DNA from: Comamonadaceae bacterium
GTDB lineage: Bacteria > Pseudomonadota > Gammaproteobacteria > Burkholderiales > Burkholderiaceae_C
Reading direction: 5' to 3'
NCBI GenBank assembly: GCA_013297875.1
Contig: JAAFIW010000019.1
Span: 22,304 to 86,303 of the forward strand
DNA length: 64,000 nt
Shown: positions 11,203 to 21,763 of the stretch, one piece after another
How the letters are laid out: each line of letters starts with the position of its first letter
Numbering within the stretch: position 1 is the stretch's first letter
Translations under genes and position numbers: made by a program
Notes under the pieces: generated by a model
What the model was told of the DNA's origin: nothing
What the model saw: the letters and a program-made list of their open reading frames with translations, nothing else
Databases searched by the model: none

Positions 11203-11838
11203 CTAACGGATCAAACCATCAAGTTTCATTTGATCTACGATCGATGTTGCAAAACGGCGGGAGCAAACCAGATATTTGTCATCCGCGCAAAAATTCGGGC
11301 CGTAGTTCATTTTTTCTGTATCGGCAGTCCAAGCAGCGCGCCCCTGAGTCGAGTCAACCGGCGGGGGCATAGACAAGTCGTACAAAGACAATTTCCATGT
11401 CAGCTGCCCCTGCCACCCTAGGTAGGAGGTTTGCCCATATTGAGTCATGGTAGATGTCGTAAACGAATCGGCACGAATATACAAAACAGGTATAGCGCGA
11501 TTTATATTAACTGCCTTAGCAAGTGCAGTTTTATCTATTTCAGAATCAATTGCAGTTACAACAATTGTCACACTGCGGTTTTGAAAATTTTCGGTTAACG
11601 CATTACGGGTCGCAATAACGATTTCATTGATATCGACAGCCTTGCTTCGATTACCCAGCTGAGCTAGCGCTTTTTTCAAGTGATTGGTCTCAATCACTAC
11701 GTTTAGGGCATTAAGTTTCTTGTCGTAACCCGCCTGCGTTGACGTCTGTTTAAACCGCGCAGTGCCACCGCAACCCGCAATCAACACGATAAGCATGCAG
11801 GTTAAAAAATAGCGCAAATGACGCACTTGATTAAGCAT
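11203..11838 (-). CDS. Putative lipoprotein of unknown function, inserted between nuoF and nuoG
   Basis: A 211-residue protein with a type II signal sequence: basic N-terminus, hydrophobic stretch and lipobox LIAGC with Cys at about residue 23, so a lipidated envelope protein is predicted. The rest has no motif I recognise; it contains four further cysteines near the C-terminus ([10 protein letters not shown]). Its base composition is visibly more AT-rich than the flanking nuo genes. The start overlaps the nuoF stop by 8 bases and its stop is 17 bases from nuoG, so it is embedded in the operon and must be co-transcribed. I infer late acquisition. Not a nuo subunit by any feature seen. Confidence 0.8.
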   Translation of the reverse strand: MLNQVRHLRYFLTCMLIVLIAGCGGTARFKQTSTQAGYDKKLNALNVVIETNHLKKALAQLGNRSKAVDINEIVIATRNALTENFQNRSVTIVVTAIDSEIDKTALAKAVNINRAIPVLYIRADSFTTSTMTQYGQTSYLGWQGQLTWKLSLYDLSMPPPVDSTQGRAAWTADTEKMNYGPNFCADDKYLVCSRRFATSIVDQMKLDGLIR

Positions 11839-13186
11839 GGGTAATCCTCTCGCGATGAATGCCAGATTGAATCATCGCTTCAAACTCAGGCCGGAAATGT
11901 TTGATCATGGCCCGCACTGGCATGGCCGCTGCGTCACCCAGCGCGCAAATCGTGCGGCCCTGAATGTTGTCGGCCAGCGAGTTCAGCAAGTCCATGTCGG
12001 CCGCCCTGCCCTTGCCGGTGTGAATGCGGTCGACGATGCGCCACAACCAGCCCGTGCCTTCGCGGCAAGGTGTGCACTGGCCGCAAGACTCGTGCATGTA
12101 GAAGTACGACAGGCGCTTGAGCGACTCGACCATGCAGCGCGAATCGTCCATCACGATCACCGCGCCCGAGCCCAGCATAGAGCCTGCTTTGGCAATGGAG
12201 TCGTAGTCCATGGTGCAGTCCATCATGATGCTGGCTGGCAGCACCGGGGCTGACGAGCCACCGGGAATCACGGCCTTCAGGGTGCGGCCTTTGCGCACGC
12301 CACCTGCCAACTCCAGCAGTTTGGAAAACGGCGTGCCCAGCGGAATTTCGTAGTTGCCAGGCAGCTCCACATCACCCGACACCGAGTAAATCTTGGTGCC
12401 GCCGTTGTTCGGCTTGCCAATCTCCAGATACGCCTGGCCTCCGTTGCGAATGATCCAGGGCACGGCCGCAAAGGTTTCGGTGTTGTTGATCGTGGTGGGC
12501 TTGCCGTACATGCCAAAACTGGCAGGAAACGGTGGCTTGAAGCGGGGCTGGCCTTTTTTGCCTTCCAGCGATTCGAGCAAGGCGGTTTCTTCGCCGCAGA
12601 TGTACGCACCAAAGCCGTGAAAGGCATGCAGTTGGAAGTTGAAAGCACTACCCAGAATCTTGTCGCCCAGCAGGCCAGCGGCTCTGGCCTCTTCAAGGGC
12701 TTCTTCAAACCGGTCGTAGGTGGTGAAGATTTCACCGTGGATGTAGTTGTAGCCCACGCTGATGCCCATGGCATAGGCGGCAATGGCCATGCCTTCAATC
12801 ACGATGTGCGGGTTGAACTGCAGGATGTCGCGGTCTTTGCAGGTGCCGGGCTCGCCTTCGTCGGAATTGCACACCAGATACTTTTGGCCCGGGAACTGGC
12901 GGGGCATGAAGCTCCACTTCAAGCCGGTGGGAAAGCCCGCACCGCCGCGGCCACGCAAGGCTGATTCCTTGACCACCGCAATGACCTGATCCTGCGTCAT
13001 CGGCTCGCAGCCATCGGTGCCCAAAATTTTGCGCAAGGCTTGGTAACCGCCGCGCGCCACGTAGTCTTTCAGGCGCCAGTTGGTGCCGTCCAGATCAGCC
13101 AAAATTTGCGGGCCAATGTGGCGGTTGTGAAAACAGGTTTGCACGCCGGTGGCCTGGAACTGGGCCAGCACTTGTTGGGCGTTCAT
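11831..13186 (-). CDS. nuoF: NADH-quinone oxidoreductase subunit F (FMN, NADH-binding)
   Basis: A 451-residue flavoprotein that takes hydride from NADH onto FMN and passes electrons to the N3 cluster. The nucleotide/FMN-binding glycine stretch [17 protein letters not shown] starts at residue 79, and the C-terminal [4Fe-4S] site [15 protein letters not shown] is intact. The start overlaps the nuoE stop by 4 bases. Length is normal. Confidence 0.97.
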   Translation of the reverse strand: MNAQQVLAQFQATGVQTCFHNRHIGPQILADLDGTNWRLKDYVARGGYQALRKILGTDGCEPMTQDQVIAVVKESALRGRGGAGFPTGLKWSFMPRQFPGQKYLVCNSDEGEPGTCKDRDILQFNPHIVIEGMAIAAYAMGISVGYNYIHGEIFTTYDRFEEALEEARAAGLLGDKILGSAFNFQLHAFHGFGAYICGEETALLESLEGKKGQPRFKPPFPASFGMYGKPTTINNTETFAAVPWIIRNGGQAYLEIGKPNNGGTKIYSVSGDVELPGNYEIPLGTPFSKLLELAGGVRKGRTLKAVIPGGSSAPVLPASIMMDCTMDYDSIAKAGSMLGSGAVIVMDDSRCMVESLKRLSYFYMHESCGQCTPCREGTGWLWRIVDRIHTGKGRAADMDLLNSLADNIQGRTICALGDAAAMPVRAMIKHFRPEFEAMIQSGIHRERITHA

Positions 13187-13662
13187 GAGGATGCGCCTTT
13201 CAATCCGTCAATCAACTGATCCAGCTTGTCGTGGCTCATGAAGCTGCACATGGTGCGGTCGTTGACCAACATCACCGGCGAATCGGCACATGCACCCAGG
13301 CATTCACTTTGTTGCACGGTAAACAAGCCGTCGGCCGTCGTGCCACCCATCTCAACGCCCAGCTTGTGGCACAAATGATCCAGCGCTTTTTGACCGTCGC
13401 GCAACTGGCAGGGCAGGTTGGTGCAGACATTCAGCTTGTACTTGCCAACGGGTTGCTGGTTGTACATGTTGTAGAAGGTGGTGACTTCGTGCACCGCAAT
13501 CGGGGCCATGCCCAGGTAGTCGGCAATCTCGCGCTCGGCTTCAATGGACACGTAGCCCTGCTCATGCTGAACGATAGCGAGGCAGGCCATGACGGCAGAC
13601 TCTTTGTGATCAGCCGGGTACTTGGCGACTTCGCGGTCGAAGCGCTGGTGCATCGTCATCAT
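13183..13662 (-). CDS. nuoE: NADH-quinone oxidoreductase subunit E ([2Fe-2S])
   Basis: A 159-residue thioredoxin-fold subunit carrying the N1a [2Fe-2S] cluster. Ligands are seen as VCTNLPC and ECLGAC. The first of three near-adjacent ATGs (13662) overlaps the nuoD stop as ATGA and was taken as the start; the ATGs two and four codons into the frame are equally possible. Works with NuoF and NuoG in the NADH dehydrogenase module. Confidence 0.96.
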   Translation of the reverse strand: MMTMHQRFDREVAKYPADHKESAVMACLAIVQHEQGYVSIEAEREIADYLGMAPIAVHEVTTFYNMYNQQPVGKYKLNVCTNLPCQLRDGQKALDHLCHKLGVEMGGTTADGLFTVQQSECLGACADSPVMLVNDRTMCSFMSHDKLDQLIDGLKGASS

Positions 13663-14912
13663 CTGTCGATTTCTCCAAACACAATATCCATGGTGCCAAT
13701 GATCGCCACAGCGTCAGCAATCATGTGGCCGCGGCCCATCTCGTCAAGCGCGGCCAGATGCGGGAAACCGGGCGCGCGGATCTTCAAACGGTAGGGCTTA
13801 TTGGCACCGTCACTGACGATGTAAATACCGAACTCGCCCTTGGGGTGCTCCACCGCCGCATAGGCCTGGCCTTCGGGTACGTGAAAACCTTCGGTGAACA
13901 ACTTGAAGTGGTGAATCAACTCTTCCATGTTGGCTTTCATGGATTCGCGGTCGGGCGCAGCCACCTTGTGGTTATCGGTGATCACCGGGCCGGGGTTCAC
14001 GCGCAGCCAGTCCACACATTGCTTGATGATGCGGTTGGACTGTTTCATCTCTTCCATGCGAACCAGGTAGCGGTCGTAGCAGTCGCCTGTCACGCCCACT
14101 GGCACATCAAAGTCCATGCGGTCATACACGTCATACGGCTGCTTTTTGCGCAAGTCCCAGGCAATGCCTGAGCCGCGCAGCATGGCACCGGTAAAGCCCA
14201 GATTCAGCGCGCGTTCGGGGGTGACCACGCCGATGCCGACGGTGCGCTGCTTCCAGATGCGGTTGTCGGTCAGCAGGGTGTGGTATTCGCCCAGGTAGCC
14301 GTCAAAGCGCTGGGTGAAGGAATCGATGAAGTCGAGCAGCGAACCGGAGCGCTCGTCGTTCAGTAGTTTGACGCCACGGTCGTTGCGCACCTTGCTGGCC
14401 TTGTACTGGGGCATGCTGTCGGGCAGGTCGCGGTACACGCCACCAGGGCGGAAGTAGGCGGCATGCATGCGAGCGCCCGAGACGGCTTCATACATGTCAA
14501 ACAGGTCTTCTCGCTCACGAAACGCATACAACAAGATGCCCATCGCGCCGCAGTCCAGGCCATGCGCACCCAGCCACAGCAGGTGGTTCATCAACCGGGT
14601 GATTTCGGCAAACATCACGCGGATGTATTGCGCGCGCTCGGGCACTTCCAGGCCCATGAGCTTTTCAATGGCCAGGCAGTAGGCGTGCTCGTTGCACATC
14701 ATCGACACGTAGTCGAGCCTATCCATATAAGGCAGCGACTGGATGTAGGTCTTGCTCTCAGCCAGCTTTTCAGTGGCCCGGTGCAGCAGGCCAATGTGTG
14801 GGTCGGCACGCTGAATCACTTCGCCATCCAGCTCCAAAACCAGGCGCAATACGCCGTGCGCAGCGGGGTGCTGCGGGCCGAAGTTCAGGGTGTAATTTTT
14901 AATCTCAGCCAT
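13659..14912 (-). CDS. nuoD: NADH-quinone oxidoreductase subunit D
   Basis: A 417-residue 49-kDa-type subunit that lines the quinone pocket near cluster N2. The start at 14912 gives [20 protein letters not shown], the standard N-terminus; the open frame runs 19 codons further up without support. The conserved C-terminus ends DIVFGEIDR. The start overlaps the nuoC stop by 8 bases. Confidence 0.97.
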   Translation of the reverse strand: MAEIKNYTLNFGPQHPAAHGVLRLVLELDGEVIQRADPHIGLLHRATEKLAESKTYIQSLPYMDRLDYVSMMCNEHAYCLAIEKLMGLEVPERAQYIRVMFAEITRLMNHLLWLGAHGLDCGAMGILLYAFREREDLFDMYEAVSGARMHAAYFRPGGVYRDLPDSMPQYKASKVRNDRGVKLLNDERSGSLLDFIDSFTQRFDGYLGEYHTLLTDNRIWKQRTVGIGVVTPERALNLGFTGAMLRGSGIAWDLRKKQPYDVYDRMDFDVPVGVTGDCYDRYLVRMEEMKQSNRIIKQCVDWLRVNPGPVITDNHKVAAPDRESMKANMEELIHHFKLFTEGFHVPEGQAYAAVEHPKGEFGIYIVSDGANKPYRLKIRAPGFPHLAALDEMGRGHMIADAVAIIGTMDIVFGEIDR

Positions 14913-15516
14913 GCAAGCCGCCGTAGTTGTCTTCACGAATGATGCGCGGCACGATCTCGCGTGGCTCAATGCTCACGGGCTGGTAAATCACCCGCTTGCG
15001 CTCGGCGTCGTAACGCATCTCCACATGGCCCGACACCGGGAAGTCTTTGCGGAACGGGTGGCCGATGAAGCCGTAGTCGGTGAGCAGGCGGCGCAGGTCG
15101 TCGTGGCCTTCAAACACGATACCAAACAGATCGAAGGCCTCACGCTCAAACCAGTTCGCAGCGCTCCAAACCGAGGTGAGAGATGCCAGCGTCGGCATGT
15201 CGTCGTCGGGCGCAAACACCTTCAGGCGCACGCGCTGGTTCAGGCTGACTGACAGCAGGTGCGAGACCACGCTGTAACGCAGGCCGTCATAAGCGCCGTC
15301 TTTGTATTCCGAGAAATCAATGCCGCACAAGTCGATCAACTGCTCGAACTGGCAGCCGGGTGCATCGCGCAGGGTTTGGGCAACGGCCAGATAGTCAGCG
15401 GCCGACACCACCAGGGTGATCTCACCGACTTTGACGCTGATCTGGCGAACCTTGTCACCCAACGTGACGGCAATCGTGTCTTTCAGCGCATGGGGGTCAA
15501 CAGCAAATGTGCTCAT
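14905..15516 (-). CDS. nuoC: NADH-quinone oxidoreductase subunit C
   Basis: A 203-residue 30-kDa-type subunit of the peripheral arm. The signature [20 protein letters not shown] followed by [17 protein letters not shown] is complete. [14 protein letters not shown] at 15516 was chosen as start; a further in-frame ATG at 15537 would overlap nuoB. Separate nuoC and nuoD genes, as here, are the usual beta-proteobacterial form. Confidence 0.96.
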   Translation of the reverse strand: MSTFAVDPHALKDTIAVTLGDKVRQISVKVGEITLVVSAADYLAVAQTLRDAPGCQFEQLIDLCGIDFSEYKDGAYDGLRYSVVSHLLSVSLNQRVRLKVFAPDDDMPTLASLTSVWSAANWFEREAFDLFGIVFEGHDDLRRLLTDYGFIGHPFRKDFPVSGHVEMRYDAERKRVIYQPVSIEPREIVPRIIREDNYGGLHG

Positions 15517-15523
15517 CTGTGTA

Positions 15524-16000
15524 TCAAGCCCGTGCAATGGTTTGCGTGCGGCGAATTTTTTGCTGCAACTGGATGATGCCGTAAATCAAGGCTTCCGCTG
15601 TGGGCGGGCAGCCGGGCACATACACGTCCACCGGCACGATGCGATCACAGCCACGCACCACCGAATAGCTGTAGTGGTAGTAGCCACCGCCGTTGGCGCA
15701 AGAACCCATCGACAGCACCCAGCGCGGCTCGCTCATCTGGTCATACACCTTGCGCAGCGCGGGGGCCATTTTGTTGCACAGGGTGCCGGCCACGATCATC
15801 AAATCCGACTGGCGCGGGCTGGGGCGAAATACCACACCAAAGCGATCCAGGTCGTAACGAGAAGCGCCGGCGTGCATCATTTCAACAGCGCAGCAGGCCA
15901 GACCAAATGTCATGGGCCACAACGAGCCGGTTTTGGCCCAGTTAATCACCGAGTCCACCGTGGTGGTGGCAAAGTTTTCTTTGAAAACGCCTTCAATCAT
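15524..16000 (-). CDS. nuoB: NADH-quinone oxidoreductase subunit B (cluster N2)
   Basis: A 158-residue subunit holding the terminal [4Fe-4S] cluster N2. The unusual adjacent cysteines ([11 protein letters not shown]), GSCANGGG and VPGCPP ligands are all present. Normal length. It is separated from nuoA by about 54 bases. Confidence 0.97.
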   Translation of the reverse strand: MIEGVFKENFATTTVDSVINWAKTGSLWPMTFGLACCAVEMMHAGASRYDLDRFGVVFRPSPRQSDLMIVAGTLCNKMAPALRKVYDQMSEPRWVLSMGSCANGGGYYHYSYSVVRGCDRIVPVDVYVPGCPPTAEALIYGIIQLQQKIRRTQTIARA

Positions 16001-16054
16001 GCGGTACTCCTGGAGTTTTTTCCTGGTGTTTTTTACGCGGGCGCTAGAGGCCGT

Positions 16055-16414
16055 TCATTCCCAATCCAACGCGCCTTTTTTCCACTCGTAGATAAAGCCC
16101 ACGACGAGGATGGCCAAGAACACCATCATGGCCCAAAAGCCGGTCGGGCCTATCTCTTTGAGCGCAACGGCCCAGGGAAACAGGAAGGCAATTTCCAGGT
16201 CGAACAGGATGAACAAAATGGCCACCAGGTAGTAGCGCACATCGAACTTCATGCGGGCATCTTCAAAGGCTTCAAAGCCGCATTCGTAGGGGGAGTTTTT
16301 CTCGGCGTCGGGCCGGTTGGGGCCGAAGATGTAACCCAAGGCCTGGGGCGCAACGCCAACGGCCAGGCCCACAAGGATGAACAGGAAAACGGGCAGGTAC
16401 TGGTCTAGGTTCAT
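16055..16414 (-). CDS. nuoA: NADH-quinone oxidoreductase subunit A
   Basis: A 119-residue three-helix membrane subunit (ND3 homologue). The start at 16414 ([20 protein letters not shown]) is the family N-terminus. The loop with the conserved cysteine, [13 protein letters not shown], is intact. It is the first gene of the nuo operon, 57 bases downstream of the tRNA-Leu 3' end, so the operon promoter must lie in or above that short spacer or the tRNA is co-transcribed. Confidence 0.96.
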   Translation of the reverse strand: MNLDQYLPVFLFILVGLAVGVAPQALGYIFGPNRPDAEKNSPYECGFEAFEDARMKFDVRYYLVAILFILFDLEIAFLFPWAVALKEIGPTGFWAMMVFLAILVVGFIYEWKKGALDWE

Positions 16415-16471
16415 CGCGCAGTATTCATCTATGGCGTTGGCTTGAAATGCATTCAAACCCAGCGTTTTGTC

Positions 16472-16556
16472 TGGTGCCGTCGGCGAGACTCGAACTCGCA
16501 CAGCTTTCGCCACTACCCCCTCAAGATAGCGTGTCTACCAATTTCACCACGACGGC
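16472..16556 (-). tRNA. tRNA-Leu (anticodon GAG)
   Basis: Read on the minus strand, an acceptor stem GCCGTCG pairs exactly with CGACGGC ahead of the discriminator A and an encoded CCA. The D-arm (GTGAAATTGGTAGACAC), an anticodon loop CTTGAGG and a long variable arm (TAGTGGCGAAAGCTG) identify a class II leucine tRNA, and the T-arm GTTCGAGTC is standard. It lies between secG and nuoA in the same direction. Confidence 0.95.
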
Positions 16557-16685
16557 GGTTTTTTGCTGCCCGGATTGCATGAGGAAAACTGGGTTTTTTG
16601 ACGCCGCAGTTCGCTTTCAAGACAGCCTGAGAGTTTACCCGTAAAGCGTGGCGATCTCCGGGCTGTGAAGGGTATTTGGCATGTC

Positions 16686-17132
16686 TTATTTGCTTGGGAT
16701 TTGCGCTGCGCCCGAAGCCGCCGGTGTTGGAATCGCGGCAGCGCCGGTGGTGGCTGGTGCAACGCTGGGGGCGGTGGTCGTTGGAATCTGGGCAGCACCG
16801 GTCGGCGCTGACGCGGCCATCTTGGCACCTGAAGCTGCAGAGCCCGGAATCGCAGCCGCAGGGCCGTCCAGCACGCTACCCGACTCGACCGGGCGCAAGT
16901 TGCCAAAGTAGGCCAGTGCCAGGGTACAGGCAAAAAACACGGCTGCCAGCACGCCGGTGGTGCGCGACAGGAAGTTGGCGCTGCCGCTGGCACCGAACAG
17001 GCTGCCCGCGCTGCCGCCGCCAAATGCCGCGCCCATGTCAGCGCCTTTGCCGTGCTGAATCAGCACCAAAACAATCATGCCCAGGGCCGACAGCATTTGA
17101 ATGGCCAGGATGATGGTGAGAAGAACGTTCAT
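16686..17132 (-). CDS. secG: Preprotein translocase subunit SecG
   Basis: A 148-residue protein: two membrane helices (about residues 2-23 and 58-78) with the conserved cytosolic loop VLIQHGKGADMGAAFGGGSA between them, which identifies SecG of the SecYEG channel. The C-terminal 70 residues are Ala/Pro/Thr-rich and repetitive (GAAQIP and IPT motifs recur) and look disordered. Placement after tpiA and before tRNA-Leu and nuo is the common order in this group. Confidence 0.95.
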   Translation of the reverse strand: MNVLLTIILAIQMLSALGMIVLVLIQHGKGADMGAAFGGGSAGSLFGASGSANFLSRTTGVLAAVFFACTLALAYFGNLRPVESGSVLDGPAAAIPGSAASGAKMAASAPTGAAQIPTTTAPSVAPATTGAAAIPTPAASGAAQIPSK

Positions 17133-17138
17133 TGATTA

Positions 17139-17181
17139 CTCCTAATTCGATAGCTGCTTGAGCACGTTTCTATTGGGCTGC
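17139..17181 (+). repeat. Dispersed repeat copy (tpiA stop / secG spacer)
   Basis: Contains the core ATAGCTGCTTGAGCA followed by a CTATTGGGCT tail. The tpiA stop codon (TAG, read on minus at 17170-17172) lies inside it, so the element supplies the end of that gene. Confidence 0.75.
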
Positions 17182-17931
17182 AGCAATAATTTGCATAAAG
17201 TCAGCGGCTTTGAGCGAGGCACCGCCAATCAGTCCGCCGTCGATGTCGGCTTGGCTCAGCAGCGCCGCTGCGTTCGCGGCATTCATGCTGCCGCCGTACA
17301 AGATGGGTACGCGTTTGTCTTGCGTTGTGGCCGCCTTCAGCGTTGACGCGGCTACTAGCTGCGCACGCAGCACCGCATGAACCGCTTGCGCCTGCTCCGG
17401 CGAGGCGGTTTTGCCGGTGCCAATGGCCCACACCGGCTCATAGGCCACCACGATTTCGCTGATGCAGTGGCCGTTGGTGTGAATCACTGCGGCCAACTGG
17501 CGCTTGACGACTTCTTCCGTCTGCCCGGCCTCGCGCTGCGCCAGCGTTTCGCCCACACAGACGATCGGCGTGATGCCAGCGGCCAGCGCCGCTTTGGCCT
17601 TGTCAGCCACGTGCGCGTCGGTTTCGCCGTGGTATTGACGGCGCTCGCTATGGCCCACGATGGCGAACCGCACGCCAAACTCTTTCAGCATGGCCGCCGA
17701 CGTTTCACCGGTGAAGGCACCAGACACCTGTGCGGAGATGTCTTGCGCTCCTAATTCAATAGCTGCTCCAGCAAGTAGTTCCTGGGCTTGTGCCAGATAA
17801 GGCATCGAAACGCACACCGCCACCTGACACACAGGCGCTTTCACGCCCGCCAGCAATTCACGCAGCAAGGCTTGGTTGGCAGCCAGGCTGCCGTTCATCT
17901 TCCAGTTGCCCGCAATCAGTTTCCGGCTCAT
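17170..17931 (-). CDS. tpiA: Triose-phosphate isomerase
   Basis: A 253-residue TIM-barrel enzyme interconverting dihydroxyacetone phosphate and glyceraldehyde 3-phosphate. GNWKMNG (substrate Lys) at the N-terminus, the catalytic His in VGHSERRQ and the catalytic Glu in [12 protein letters not shown] are intact. The start at 17931 forms an ATGA overlap with the oxidoreductase stop. Bases 17748-17790 are a copy of the dispersed repeat and encode [12 protein letters not shown] in a variable surface segment; the protein is of normal length. A second copy covers the stop codon. Confidence 0.96.
   Translation of the reverse strand: MSRKLIAGNWKMNGSLAANQALLRELLAGVKAPVCQVAVCVSMPYLAQAQELLAGAAIELGAQDISAQVSGAFTGETSAAMLKEFGVRFAIVGHSERRQYHGETDAHVADKAKAALAAGITPIVCVGETLAQREAGQTEEVVKRQLAAVIHTNGHCISEIVVAYEPVWAIGTGKTASPEQAQAVHAVLRAQLVAASTLKAATTQDKRVPILYGGSMNAANAAALLSQADIDGGLIGGASLKAADFMQIIAAAQ
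17748..17790 (+). repeat. Dispersed repeat copy inside tpiA
   Basis: The stretch with core AATAGCTGCTCCAGCA lies within the tpiA frame and closely resembles the copy at the gene's own 3' end, including the preceding CTCCTAATTC. Confidence 0.7.
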
Positions 17932-18932
17932 GCAGCACCCCACGTCAAAACAATCTTGCCAATGTGCTGATTCGACTCCATCAGCGCATGGGCCTGCTCT
18001 GCGCCGCGCTCGCTCGCTGCGTCAAACGTCCTGTGAATCACCGGCTTGATGGAGCCATTTGCCAGCAGTGGCCAGACGTTTTTCTTCAGCGCCTGGGCAA
18101 GCGCCGTTTTGAACGCAATGGGCCTTGGCCGCAAGGTCGAACCGGTGATGGTCAGGCGCTTGCGCAGCACCAGACCCGCGTTGATTTCGCTTTGAATGCC
18201 GCCCTGCACCGCGATGATCACCATACGTCCGTCTTCGGCCAGGCACTCGATCTCGCGGGCCACGTAGCTGCCGGCCACCATGTCCAGAATCACGTCCACA
18301 CCACGGCCATCGGTGATGCGCTTGACCTCGGCGGCAAAGTCGTGGGTTTTGTAGTTGATGGCGTGGTCAGCGCCCAGGGCGATGCAGGCTCGGCACTTGT
18401 CGTCGCTGCCCGCAGTCACAAGCACTTTCGCTCCCAAGGCCTTGGCCATCTGAATGGCCGTGACCCCAATGCCGCTGGAGCCGCCTTGAATGAGCAGGGT
18501 CTCGCCGGCCTGCAATCGCGCCCGGTCAAACACATTGCTCCAGACGGTGAAAAAGGTCTCGGGCAAGCTGGCCGCGTCGATGTCGCTCAAGCCCGCAGGC
18601 ACAGGCAAGCACTGGCCCACCGGTGCCACGCAAAACTGCGCATAACCGCCGCCAGCCACCAGGGCACAGACCCGGTCGCCGACTTTCAGGCCGGCTTGCG
18701 CCATGGCGGCTGCGTCGCCCGACACGACCACGCCCGCCACCTCCAACCCCGGAATATCCGAGGCACCGGGTGGCACGGGGTAGTTGCCAGTGCGCTGCAG
18801 CACGTCAGGCCGGTTGACACCGCTGGCGGCCACCGCAATCAGCACCTCGCCAGCGCCTGCGACCGGTTGTGCCCGCTCGCAAGGGCGCAACACCTCTGGC
18901 GCACCAAAACGGGTGATTTCAATTGCTTTCAT
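17928..18932 (-). CDS. NAD(P)H quinone oxidoreductase, PIG3/zeta-crystallin type
   Basis: A 334-residue medium-chain dehydrogenase/reductase lacking the zinc ligands. The N-terminus [20 protein letters not shown], then [20 protein letters not shown] and the NADPH-binding [20 protein letters not shown] (about residues 150-170) are typical of TP53I3-like quinone reductases. It is cytosolic and probably reduces quinones with NADPH. It overlaps tpiA by 4 bases, so the two are probably co-expressed. Confidence 0.9.
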   Translation of the reverse strand: MKAIEITRFGAPEVLRPCERAQPVAGAGEVLIAVAASGVNRPDVLQRTGNYPVPPGASDIPGLEVAGVVVSGDAAAMAQAGLKVGDRVCALVAGGGYAQFCVAPVGQCLPVPAGLSDIDAASLPETFFTVWSNVFDRARLQAGETLLIQGGSSGIGVTAIQMAKALGAKVLVTAGSDDKCRACIALGADHAINYKTHDFAAEVKRITDGRGVDVILDMVAGSYVAREIECLAEDGRMVIIAVQGGIQSEINAGLVLRKRLTITGSTLRPRPIAFKTALAQALKKNVWPLLANGSIKPVIHRTFDAASERGAEQAHALMESNQHIGKIVLTWGAA

Positions 18933-18942
18933 GGTCTTTTGG

Positions 18943-18990
18943 CGCTGCAGCCCAGGTAAAACCTGCTCAAGCAGCTATCAAATGAATAGT
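18943..18990 (-). repeat. Dispersed repeat copy (pnp-oxidoreductase spacer)
   Basis: Reverse-oriented copy with the inverse core TGCTCAAGCAGCTAT and the GCAGCCCAGG end. It fills most of the spacer between the oxidoreductase start and the pnp stop. Confidence 0.75.
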
Positions 18991-18994
18991 GAGC

Positions 18995-21145
18995 TTATTC
19001 GTGCGAACCGCCGCCGTGCTGCGCATGACCATTGCCACGCGGCTCTTGCGCCGGGCGATCCAGCAAAGCTTTCATCGACAGCTTGACGCGACCCTTTTCG
19101 TCGGTCTCCATCACCTTGACTTTGACAATCTGGCCTTCGCTCAGGTAGTCGCTGACCTTCTCGACCCGCTCGTGGGCGATCTGGCTGATGTGCAGCAGAC
19201 CGTCTTTGCCCGGCAGCAGGTTAATCAGCGCGCCGAAGTCCAGAATTTTGGTGACCGGGCCTTCGTAGACCTTGCCGATTTCCACTTCGGCGGTGATCTC
19301 GGTGATGCGGCGTTTGGCTTCCTCGGCCTTGGCGCCGTCGGTGGCGGCGATGGTGATGGTGCCGTCTTCTTCGATGTTGATCTGGCAGCCGGTTTCCTCG
19401 GTCAGCGCGCGAATCACTGCACCGCCTTTGCCGATCACATCACGGATTTTTTCCGGGTTGATCTTCATGGTGTACAGCTTGGGCGCGAAGTTGCTCACCT
19501 CGGTTTTGGCCTCACCCATGGCGTCCTGCATCTTGCCTAGAATGTGCATGCGGGCTTCTTTGGCCTGAGCCAGCGCCACCTGCATGATTTCTTTGGTGAT
19601 GCCCTGGATTTTGATGTCCATTTGCAGCGCGGTGATGCCGTTGGTGGTACCGGCCACCTTGAAGTCCATGTCGCCCAGATGATCTTCGTCTCCCAAAATG
19701 TCGGTCAGCACGGCAAAACGGTTGCCGTCTTTGATCAGGCCCATGGCAATACCGGCCACGTGCGCTGTCATGGGCACACCAGCGTCCATCAAGCTCAGGC
19801 AGCCGCCGCAGACCGACGCCATCGACGACGAGCCATTGGACTCGGTGATTTCCGAGACCACGCGCATGGTGTAGGGGAAGGCTTCTTTGGTTGGCAACAC
19901 GGCCACCAAAGCACGCTTGGCAAGACGGCCGTGGCCGATTTCGCGGCGCTTGGTGCTGCCCATGCGGCCCACTTCGCCCGTGGCAAACGGAGGCATGTTG
20001 TAGTGGAACATGAAGCGGTCTTCGTAGTCACCGCTCAAGGCATCAATGCGCTGCGCATCGCGCTCGGTGCCCAGGGTGGTGACCACCAAAGCCTGGGTTT
20101 CGCCGCGTGTGAACAGGGCCGAGCCGTGGGTGCGGGGCAACACACTGTTGCGAATTTCAATCGGGCGCACAGTGCGCGTGTCGCGGCCGTCGATGCGCGG
20201 CTCGCCTTGCAGAATCTGGCTGCGCACCAGCTTGGCTTCCACGTCAAACAACAGGTTTTGCACCAAGGCGTTGTCGTAAGGAATCTCGCCTTCTTTCAGC
20301 GCGGCATGCACCTCGGCATACGCGGCGCGCAGGGCTTGCGTGCGGGCTTGCTTGTCGCGAATTTCGTAAACCGCTTTGAGCTTGTCCACTGCCAGGGTGT
20401 TGATCTGCGCAATCAGCGGCTCGTTCTTGGGTTCTGGCTGCCAGTCCCACACCGGCTTGCCGGCATCTTTGACCAGTTCGTGAATGGCGTTGATCGCAAT
20501 CTTGCTTTGCTCATGGCCAAACACAATGCCGCCCAACATCACTTCTTCAGACAGTTGCAGGGCTTCGGACTCGACCATCAGCACAGCGGCTTCGGTGCCC
20601 GCAACGACCAGATCCATCTGGCTGTCTTTGCGCTGGGTCTGGCCGGGGTTCAACACATATTCGCCGTTGATGTAGCCCACGCGGGCAGCGCCCACCGGGC
20701 CTGCAAACGGCACGCCAGAAATCGCCAGGGCAGCGCTGGAGCCGATCAGGGCGGCAATGTCGGCATCGACTTCCGGGTTCAACGACAGGGTGTGGATGAC
20801 CACATGCACTTCGTTCAAAAAGCCTTCGGGAAACAGCGGGCGGATCGGGCGGTCGATCAGGCGGCTGGTCAGGGTTTCGTGCTCGCTGGGCTTGGCTTCG
20901 CGCTTGAAAAAGCTGCCAGGAATTTTGCCGGCAGCGTAGGTTTTCTCAATGTAGTCCACGGTCAGTGGAAAGAAATCTTGACCCGGCTTGGCCGACTTGG
21001 ATGCCACCACGGTGGCCAGCACCACGGTGCCGTCAATGCTGACGATGACCGCGCCGCCCGCCTGGCGGGCGATTTCGCCGGTTTCCAGGGTCACGCTGTG
21101 CTGGCCCCACTGAAATGTTTTGCTGACTTTGTTAAACAGGCTCAT
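18995..21145 (-). CDS. pnp: Polyribonucleotide nucleotidyltransferase
   Basis: A 716-residue phosphorolytic 3'-5' exoribonuclease. Two RNase PH domains (residues about 10-220 and 310-540) are followed by a KH domain ([20 protein letters not shown]) and an S1 domain ([20 protein letters not shown]). The start at 21145 ([15 protein letters not shown]) is the family N-terminus; the open frame extends 45 codons further with no support. It sits directly downstream of rpsO, the usual arrangement, with an rpsO-end hairpin between. Confidence 0.97.
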   Translation of the reverse strand: MSLFNKVSKTFQWGQHSVTLETGEIARQAGGAVIVSIDGTVVLATVVASKSAKPGQDFFPLTVDYIEKTYAAGKIPGSFFKREAKPSEHETLTSRLIDRPIRPLFPEGFLNEVHVVIHTLSLNPEVDADIAALIGSSAALAISGVPFAGPVGAARVGYINGEYVLNPGQTQRKDSQMDLVVAGTEAAVLMVESEALQLSEEVMLGGIVFGHEQSKIAINAIHELVKDAGKPVWDWQPEPKNEPLIAQINTLAVDKLKAVYEIRDKQARTQALRAAYAEVHAALKEGEIPYDNALVQNLLFDVEAKLVRSQILQGEPRIDGRDTRTVRPIEIRNSVLPRTHGSALFTRGETQALVVTTLGTERDAQRIDALSGDYEDRFMFHYNMPPFATGEVGRMGSTKRREIGHGRLAKRALVAVLPTKEAFPYTMRVVSEITESNGSSSMASVCGGCLSLMDAGVPMTAHVAGIAMGLIKDGNRFAVLTDILGDEDHLGDMDFKVAGTTNGITALQMDIKIQGITKEIMQVALAQAKEARMHILGKMQDAMGEAKTEVSNFAPKLYTMKINPEKIRDVIGKGGAVIRALTEETGCQINIEEDGTITIAATDGAKAEEAKRRITEITAEVEIGKVYEGPVTKILDFGALINLLPGKDGLLHISQIAHERVEKVSDYLSEGQIVKVKVMETDEKGRVKLSMKALLDRPAQEPRGNGHAQHGGGSHE

Positions 21146-21307
21146 GAATAGCTCCTCGTTATCACTGCAGGGGTGCAGGCCACCCCAAAAAGCCGGGTGC
21201 TGATTGCAGAACACGATGCCATTCCAGCGTTTCTCCATCCGAGAAACCTTGGAATGACACAGCTTCGCTCCGCTATGCAATCACCCAAAAACGAAAACAA
21301 AAACAAA

Positions 21308-21343
21308 AAAATGCCTGAGTCAGTGAACCAACTCAGGCATTTT
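21308..21343 (-). terminator. Rho-independent terminator after rpsO
   Basis: A 10-bp perfect stem (ATGCCTGAGT / ACTCAGGCAT, loop 21321-21330) is followed, on the minus strand, by a T-rich run. It lies 15 bases beyond the rpsO stop and ahead of pnp, where it would attenuate read-through. Confidence 0.85.
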
Positions 21344-21357
21344 CATGTTTGGTGCGC

Positions 21358-21624
21358 TTACTTGCGCAGGCCCAGTTTGGCAATCAAACCGGTGTAACGC
21401 TCAGCGTCTTTGGACTTCAAATAGTCCAATAGCTTGCGACGGCGGCTGACCATGCGCAACAGGCCGCGACGGCCATGGTGGTCTTTGGCATGGGTTTTGA
21501 AGTGAGGTGTCAACTCGTTGATGCGGGCTGTGAGCAGCGCCACTTGAACTTCCGGGCTACCGGTGTCACCGACTTTGCGTGCGTTGTCTTTGACGACAGC
21601 GGCTTTGATGCTGGATTCGATCAT
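21358..21624 (-). CDS. rpsO: 30S ribosomal protein S15
   Basis: An 88-residue protein beginning [20 protein letters not shown], with the 16S rRNA-binding signature ([20 protein letters not shown]) and the C-terminal [11 protein letters not shown]. Start at 21624; the open frame upstream is not family-like. It lies 5' of pnp as in most bacteria. Confidence 0.97.
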   Translation of the reverse strand: MIESSIKAAVVKDNARKVGDTGSPEVQVALLTARINELTPHFKTHAKDHHGRRGLLRMVSRRRKLLDYLKSKDAERYTGLIAKLGLRK

Positions 21625-21763
21625 TTTTGTATTTCCTAGGGGGTTAAACAACTTGCGACGTGCGCTGGAACTGCACCCGACGTGCGCTTCTGACCGTTTC
21701 GGCAAAAGCCCACAATTATAACCAGCCGAACGCTGAAGGCACGCCAGGGCGAAGCAGCAGCGG

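Noticed and set aside
15416..16408. 330-residue plus-strand open frame over nuoA-nuoB
   Set aside because: Shadow of two certain nuo genes; composition typical of antisense GC-rich sequence.
19544..21151. 535-residue plus-strand open frame
   Set aside because: Complement of pnp, whose motifs are certain; the product is His/Gln-rich and has no family character.
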